From positions 5,598,757 to 5,662,756 of the forward strand of contig CAJINV010000001.1 in assembly GCA_905178155.1 (NCBI GenBank): a DNA stretch of 64,000 nt, in the 5' to 3' direction. This DNA comes from Amoebophrya sp. A120. Lineage: Eukaryota; Sar; Dinophyceae; Syndiniales; Amoebophryaceae. The notes under the pieces are model-generated. The model worked only from the letters and a program-made list of their open reading frames with translations. It searched no databases and had not been told where the DNA came from. A program made the translations under genes and the position numbers. The first letter of the stretch is position 1, and each line of letters starts with the position of its first letter. Of the stretch, positions 58,996 through 64,000 are shown piece by piece.

Positions 58996-61569
58996 TTACG
59001 ACAGCGTCATACTTCCTTCTTCGGGCGGGTGCACGGTTTCGCACACCCGCATCAATCGCTTGAAGACCTGCAAGTACCTTCTCGACTCCTCGTTGTTCAG
59101 CATGCCGCGGAACTTCAGGTCCACCTTGTGTGCGTCGAAGGTCTCGACGCGCTGGTAGGTCGCCCCGCGCGGTCGTTTGTAAATACGCGTTCTCCCGACC
59201 GTGGCGTTCGCGGCGTTCCCGATCACCAACTCGACGTACCGCGCCGTGGCTTCGCGGTACAGCTTCTGGTCGCAAAGCGTGACCATCTTGTCCAACAAAT
59301 CCACCGACTCGTTTTCCTCCACGCCCAGCTCCGTTTCTTTCTTCCGCTTGTCCCGGTACGCGGTCGAGGTGAACAGCTCCTGCTTCGCCCACTCCTTCAA
59401 CTTTTTCAGCAGCGGTTGGATGTCCTTCCGACTCTGCTCGAAGATCGCGGTCTGCAACTTCCCCTCCTGCGACTCCTTCTCGTCCTGGGGGCGGGCGAGC
59501 AAATTTTCCGCCCAAATCTGCCACATCTTCTTGATCCACTTGCGCACCCGGTACTCCTTCGAGTTCTTCCAGGTTTGCTTCACGTCCGACGGGTCCACGT
59601 ACTCCCCGGTTGCTGCGTCCTTTTTTTCGTCCTCCACCGACTGGACCGGGAGGTACGGCCGCGCGTTCCACTTGTTTGGGTCGTTGGAGTCCGCGGACCG
59701 GATGGTTTTCATGGCCTCCTCGTGCAACGCGCGGATCGCCGGGTTCGCCGCGTCCTCCTCGTCCTGCTTCAAACCCGCGTCCACGTCCTGCTTTCCCTTG
59801 ATCGCGCGCTTCAAATCCAGGATCTTTTTGTCGCGTTCCCGCAATTTTCCCTCTTCCTGTTCGCGGTGGATCACGTTCCCGATGTGCGCGCCGCCGGACA
59901 GGATGCGGCCGCCGCTGTACCACTCCCCGATCTCCCGTTTTTTGCCGTCCACCTTCCCGCGCTCCTGCTCAATCTCCTCCGGCTTCACATCCCCGTCCAA
60001 GACCGCCTTCAGCCCCTTCAGCGGGTTCTTCTGCAGTTCGAGAGATGTGACGTACGCGTCCTTCTCATCCACCTTCTGGTCCGCCTCATCGGACGAACTC
60101 GTGTCGTCTGACAGCTCGGTTTTCGGGTTCAGCGCCGCGTCGTCTTCGGCGTCGAGTAGATCGTGCACAGACGCGGTGCCACCACCGCCCGCTGTCGCCT
60201 TTCCGGACAAAGACTTCCGCTTCTTGTCCAAGGTCGCAAACTTCGCGGCCGCGTCCTCGTCGTCCTTCAGAGTCAAATCGTTGTCGTCGTCCATCACGGA
60301 CCGCAACACCCGCTGGAAGAAGTTCGCCTGGCCCGAGGACCGCTCTTCGCCTTGCGCCGCGATGTCGCGCTGCAGGAGCTGCAACCGACGCAGCCGATCC
60401 TTGTCCGACTCGCCGAAAAGGGTGACCGGCTGGTGCAGTTTCCGCAACTTCGCCTTAATTTCCGCGGGGGAGAGCAAGTCGTTCTTCGCCGCGCCCCCGA
60501 CAGACAAGAGTTTCAGACTGACCGCGCCGACCTGCATGGTGGGCTCCGCGCCGTCCTCCACCTGCAGGTAACTGTGCAGCAGCTTGTTGCTGTTCGTGAT
60601 GTTCTTCGCTATGCGGGAGGACGCACTGGCGGCGGTGGACTTGGACTCCGCGACTTTTGTCTGAATCGGATCCGCCGCGACATTGATGTTCGGTAAAGCC
60701 GCGCCCCCGCCCCCGACGTTCCCGGCTTTGCCGAGAAGAAATTTTGCCGTGAAGGAGTTCACGTCGAAGGCGCTGTCGGAAGTAGAAGTCGAGGTTGATG
60801 AATCAGCGACTGCGACAACCGCGCCAGCATGCTTGTTGGACGCGTTGTTCTCACTGTCGTCGTCAGGAAGAAGCTTTTCCTTCGTCGCTGTGGACGAACT
60901 GCCGTCGGCGGGGATGAGCTTTGTGTCAGAAAGCTGGACCGGTTTGTCTTTTTTACTGGCGCCTGATGCTGCCGCTATTGATGTGGACGGGGTATTCATC
61001 TTTGCGTCGTTTTTAATTGCGAGCCCTGCTGCTCCGGCAGAAGCTTTATTATCCTCCAGTGCAGGAACAACTGCAGCGGTAGTTTTAATATTCTTCGACT
61101 TCTTCCCGTCCAGATCGTCCTCGAAGGATCGAAACCCCTCGGTTTGCTCGCCGCCTTGTGCCGCCAACATGCGCTGGCGCTCCTCCTCCTGGCGCCGCAG
61201 TTGCGCAATCCGCTCGGCGTCTTCCAACATTTCCTTGGTCACGGGGCCGGTTTTGGTCGGGAAGTACTCGGTGTACAGTTTTGTTAGCGCCTCTGCCTCC
61301 TTGCCCTCCTTCTCGTTCTCCTTTTCGATCCGCTTCTCAATCTTCTCCTGCTCCTCCGCCGCGGCCACCTCGCCGACGTTTTCCTGTTTGGTGAACACCG
61401 GCGGTGCGGCGGCCAGCTTCCCCTTCAACGTGCTCTTGTCCGGCCGGCCCTCGTTCATTTTCGCTTTCTTCTCCTTCATCACGGCTTTTAGGTCGAACAT
61501 GCCGGGTAATTTCTTCTTGTCGCCACCCCGACCGGGGTTCTTGTCGCCGCCCCCGCCGAAAGATCTCAT
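58996..61569 (-). CDS. PRP18-like pre-mRNA splicing factor, enlarged
   Basis: Prp18 acts in the second catalytic step of splicing, with Slu7 and U5. This is one exon of 857 aa from the ATG at 61569 to the stop at 58996. The N-terminal half is charged and coiled-coil-like. At about residues 365-395 there is a splicing-factor motif (LHQPVTLFGESDKDRLRRL), as in the Prp18/Prp4 N-terminus. The C-terminal Prp18 domain runs from about 690 to 857 with WIKKMWQIWAENL, ATARYVELVIGNA and YLQVFKRLMRVCE. The conserved loop after GNA, usually WPIGVT-VGIHARTG, is changed to NATVGRTRIYKRPRG. Known Prp18 proteins are about 250-340 aa, so this copy is far larger. The cell's non-standard intron in copy B gives this factor added interest, but no link is shown. 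Confidence 0.88.
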   Translation of the reverse strand: MRSFGGGGDKNPGRGGDKKKLPGMFDLKAVMKEKKAKMNEGRPDKSTLKGKLAAAPPVFTKQENVGEVAAAEEQEKIEKRIEKENEKEGKEAEALTKLYTEYFPTKTGPVTKEMLEDAERIAQLRRQEEERQRMLAAQGGEQTEGFRSFEDDLDGKKSKNIKTTAAVVPALEDNKASAGAAGLAIKNDAKMNTPSTSIAAASGASKKDKPVQLSDTKLIPADGSSSTATKEKLLPDDDSENNASNKHAGAVVAVADSSTSTSTSDSAFDVNSFTAKFLLGKAGNVGGGGAALPNINVAADPIQTKVAESKSTAASASSRIAKNITNSNKLLHSYLQVEDGAEPTMQVGAVSLKLLSVGGAAKNDLLSPAEIKAKLRKLHQPVTLFGESDKDRLRRLQLLQRDIAAQGEERSSGQANFFQRVLRSVMDDDNDLTLKDDEDAAAKFATLDKKRKSLSGKATAGGGGTASVHDLLDAEDDAALNPKTELSDDTSSSDEADQKVDEKDAYVTSLELQKNPLKGLKAVLDGDVKPEEIEQERGKVDGKKREIGEWYSGGRILSGGAHIGNVIHREQEEGKLRERDKKILDLKRAIKGKQDVDAGLKQDEEDAANPAIRALHEEAMKTIRSADSNDPNKWNARPYLPVQSVEDEKKDAATGEYVDPSDVKQTWKNSKEYRVRKWIKKMWQIWAENLLARPQDEKESQEGKLQTAIFEQSRKDIQPLLKKLKEWAKQELFTSTAYRDKRKKETELGVEENESVDLLDKMVTLCDQKLYREATARYVELVIGNAANATVGRTRIYKRPRGATYQRVETFDAHKVDLKFRGMLNNEESRRYLQVFKRLMRVCETVHPPEEGSMTLS

Positions 61570-62245
61570 GCTGGGTGGATTCGTGGATTTCTATGCTTAC
61601 TTCTCGTAGGGCTGATAGGTGAAACTTTTTGCTTGGTGGAAGTGGAGCTACAGTTACTGCAATGTTGCTACATTTTCATCGACAGAGCCGGCAATTGGAA
61701 TCAAGTCGTTATTCTACTCGCTAGATATCAAACAGCATGCTCCACTGATTTCCTCTTTGATACTACATAAAGTTGCTGAGTGACACTGACACTGTCATTC
61801 CTTGCGGTCGGATGAATCAAGGTACATTGTGAAGAAAAATCAAAATCAACCATGACAAAACATGATCCGCGTGGGAAAGCCATCGTTGATCTGCCGGATC
61901 TCAACAATTTTTTGACTCATGCTTTTGAACGAGCAGAGCGAAGCCGGATTAGCACCATTTCGAGATCTTTAGAAGCAACATCTAGCACAAAACAGAAAAA
62001 GTTAAACTAGAGGATCTGAAAAACGGGAAAGGTCAGTAGAAGTTCACAGCTTTTTGAGATCGCCGGGAACACGTGCCTGCTGAGCAAGTGCTTATAATTC
62101 ATTGCAACTTTCTTGTGGACAAGCAGTGGCGCTGCAGTTTTTCATACGAAAAAAAATTCGGGCACGGGAGATCCATATTTTTGCGCGCATACTTTACAAA
62201 ACGCCCATCGGGTTCAATCATCGGGGGATCTTCTCCATGACCCGT
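61570..62245. other. Intergenic region between the 62-kb gene and PRP18
   Basis: About 680 bp of AT-rich sequence without a convincing frame. It presumably carries the PRP18 promoter. Confidence 0.6.
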
Positions 62246-62437
62246 CTACAGATCATCCTGTTCCTCATCGGAGACTTCTTCGCTATCAGAAACTTCCTCG
62301 CTATCGGAAGCCTCCTCGCTATGATCGGAAGCTTCCTCGTTGTGGGAAACATCCTTCCCGTCCTGCGAGTCCTGTAAGCCGTATCCGTCTAGCGCTTCGC
62401 CCACTAGGTCGTTCTCTTCCTCAGAGTCGCTCGGTCC
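62246..62437 (-). other. Acidic Ser/Glu-repeat coding tail after an in-frame stop
   Basis: Directly after the TAA, and in the same frame, 63 codons run without a stop to the TAG at 62246-62248. They encode a tail of repeats such as EEASDSEEVSDSEE. Such a pattern is unlikely in random non-coding DNA. It may be the former C-terminus of the upstream gene, cut off by the stop, or be reached by readthrough. Confidence 0.55.
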
Positions 62438-63588
62438 TTAACCTTCTTGCTCCTTGAAAACTAGCCGAAACTCAATGGCGTGCTCCTTGGTGAAAGGAAG
62501 AGGCAAGCCATTCTCTTCGCGCTTCTTCGTTATTAGTTTGAGGAAGTCCATAAATTTAAACCCATTCAAGTCCCCGAGCTCCGGAGCTTCCTCGCAGAAC
62601 CACTGGGCGTCACAGGCAGTGTCCAGCTGTCGGCAGAGCTTCCATTGCTTGCGCTTCACGAACACTTTCCGGAGCGTGTCGCTTATTCGACACTGACATG
62701 TATTCAGACTGTCACCCCAGTAGCCGTCCGCCCGCGCAAAGAGCAGAATCCAAGATGGAATCTCCTCTTGTGATAGCTCCTGCCATGTGTCTTCGAGGCG
62801 AATTCACGCAGCCATTTGCAATCCCACAACGAATGTACCAAATCGGGAACATCATCCAGTGGTGTTGGCGGTTCGTTATCCTCGTCATAATCTGCCCGAA
62901 GTAAGACTCTCGGGAGTGCAGTAGAATCCTGACCCTCCGCGATCACTTCGTCTGAGAAACCATGGATAATTTTGACCGCGATCGGAGCAACATCAAAAAG
63001 CTTCATCACTCTGTCCTGTGTATTGAGATTCTCAATAAAAGCGCCACATGATCTTGGCCGGTAGCTACCAAACATGCCACCTAGTCCCTCGCCGAGGACG
63101 AAGTGCTTGCTTACAGGTTTGTATGCCTTCGTACATTGCTCTTGCAATGCGTCTCTCCATCTGCTTGCCTCACTTCGCAGACGCAACACGACTTCCGCTG
63201 AAAATCGCTGTAGCGCGTCGCAGTACTTTTCGGACGATGACGGATTTTTCAACTCCGGCCCGAGTTCCGTTGCCTTCAAGACCAGTGCCTCGTCGAGACG
63301 CTTCCTCGCACGCTTCAAAAATTGGACGGGCCCTCTGTCATCATCCGGCAAAACGCAAACCCTGTCGGTTTTCAGAAACAGCCGCTTGCTTTCTTTTTCA
63401 CAGCCGCCCGATTCCCTTGTCGTCCAAACCTCGTCGAAACCTCTTCCAGCGGCAACCGCAGCGTCGAATTCCGAACGTGTGAACAGCATGGCATCCTCCT
63501 TCAACTTGAAAGCGCGTGGGAGTTGCCAAGTCTTCAGGACTGGCTTGTCGTCCAGAAATTGCGAAGATGCTGATTCTGCGGCTTCCAT
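62438..63588 (-). CDS. Unrecognised protein, frame broken near 62,797
   Basis: The ATG at 63588 was chosen over an upstream TTG. The first frame stays open to 62704. From about 62797 a second frame gives more protein-like sequence (LEDTWQELSQEEIPSWILLF and GYWGDSLNTCQC) and continues to a TAA at 62438. Joining the two needs one extra base near CGCCTCGAAG. This may be a real frameshift, a sequencing error or an unrecognised small intron. The protein has charged helices, a Gly-rich stretch (LGEGLGGMFGSYRPR) and a segment DVAPIAVKIIHGF; no family was recognised. Confidence 0.55.
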
Positions 63589-64000
63589 TTTTTTGTGAGC
63601 TGTGGGATTCTGCAGCAAAAAACGAGCGGCGAGGAGCGCAAGAGTGAGTATGAATCAAACAGATACAACAGACAGGTCTCCAAAAGATACAGCCGCTGAC
63701 GACGCACAAACCTCAGTATGTCTTAGAGCACTCACATACTTCATTTCGATTCCTTTTCCTGGCCAGAAACGCAGAGCCCGAAATAAATTTTCTACGACAA
63801 AGGATCCAGTAAAGCAGTTGAGTTTGCTGGCGAAGATCACGATCAGTAGTTTTCAGCTTCTTCTTTCTACGGAACACTCCTGGAGGGACGCTTCATTACC
63901 TTCACCTTTCTGAAAGAAAAAGACTCGGAGCTTCAGTTTTGCATACTCCAAAAAGAGTAGAAGGAATTAGTATTTGACTCAGATCCATATGCATGGTTTT
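63589..64000. other. Right-edge sequence upstream of the last gene
   Basis: About 410 bp. A 61-codon minus-strand frame (63840-63655) and a plus-strand frame (63602-63913) show no recognisable family. It may contain the promoter of the last gene or part of an upstream exon. Confidence 0.5.

Noticed and set aside
59029-60571. Plus-strand frames of 360 and 456 codons
   Set aside because: They are exactly antisense to the PRP18-like coding sequence and consist of biased Arg/Leu or Ser/Phe composition.

Overview
The window reads as nuclear DNA of a unicellular eukaryote, most likely an alveolate of the dinoflagellate/syndinian kind. This assignment is an inference. The signs are: eleven genes, all on the minus strand, one after another; tandem gene duplicates; very long exons; mostly GT-AG introns; one intron that is itself a mobile-element-like sequence with terminal inverted repeats; and a sedoheptulose-bisphosphatase of the photosynthetic-lineage type. 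No prokaryotic operon signals, rRNA, tRNA or CRISPR array were recognised.

Layout, from left to right (every gene is transcribed right to left). Positions 1-34,116 hold three tandem paralogues of a giant DUF3638/DUF3645 P-loop NTPase with helicase-like motifs. Copy C is cut by the left edge (1-2,970). Copy A is complete, with a hand-resolved model of six exons and 4,285 codons (4,844-18,935). Copy B is complete in outline, with about nine exons (20,083-34,116). Positions 34,865-39,482 hold a three-exon SBPase whose second intron is 3.5 kb long and carries a large foldback element packed with CG-rich arrays and a minisatellite. Positions 40,028-42,967 hold an ankyrin-repeat protein.

Positions 43,243-51,631 hold two tandem, single-exon 2-oxoglutarate/Fe(II) dioxygenase-like genes. 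They arose by a duplication that also copied the last codons of the neighbouring ATG7 gene. Positions 52,299-54,808 hold ATG7 (five exons, 663 aa, active cysteine present). Positions 55,471-58,310 hold a GRASP-type Golgi protein (six exons, 754 aa, N-myristoylation start). Positions 58,996-61,569 hold an intronless, enlarged PRP18 splicing factor. Positions 62,246-63,588 hold an unrecognised gene with a frameshift and an in-frame stop.

The genes do not form one pathway. ATG7 (autophagy), GRASP (Golgi/secretion), PRP18 (splicing) and SBPase (sugar phosphates) are housekeeping functions. The two duplicated families, the giant DUF3638 NTPases and the dioxygenases, are the unusual content. The most interesting observations are the inverted-repeat intron with a 5-bp target duplication in copy B, the foldback element in the SBPase intron, and the different intron positions in the three DUF3638 paralogues.
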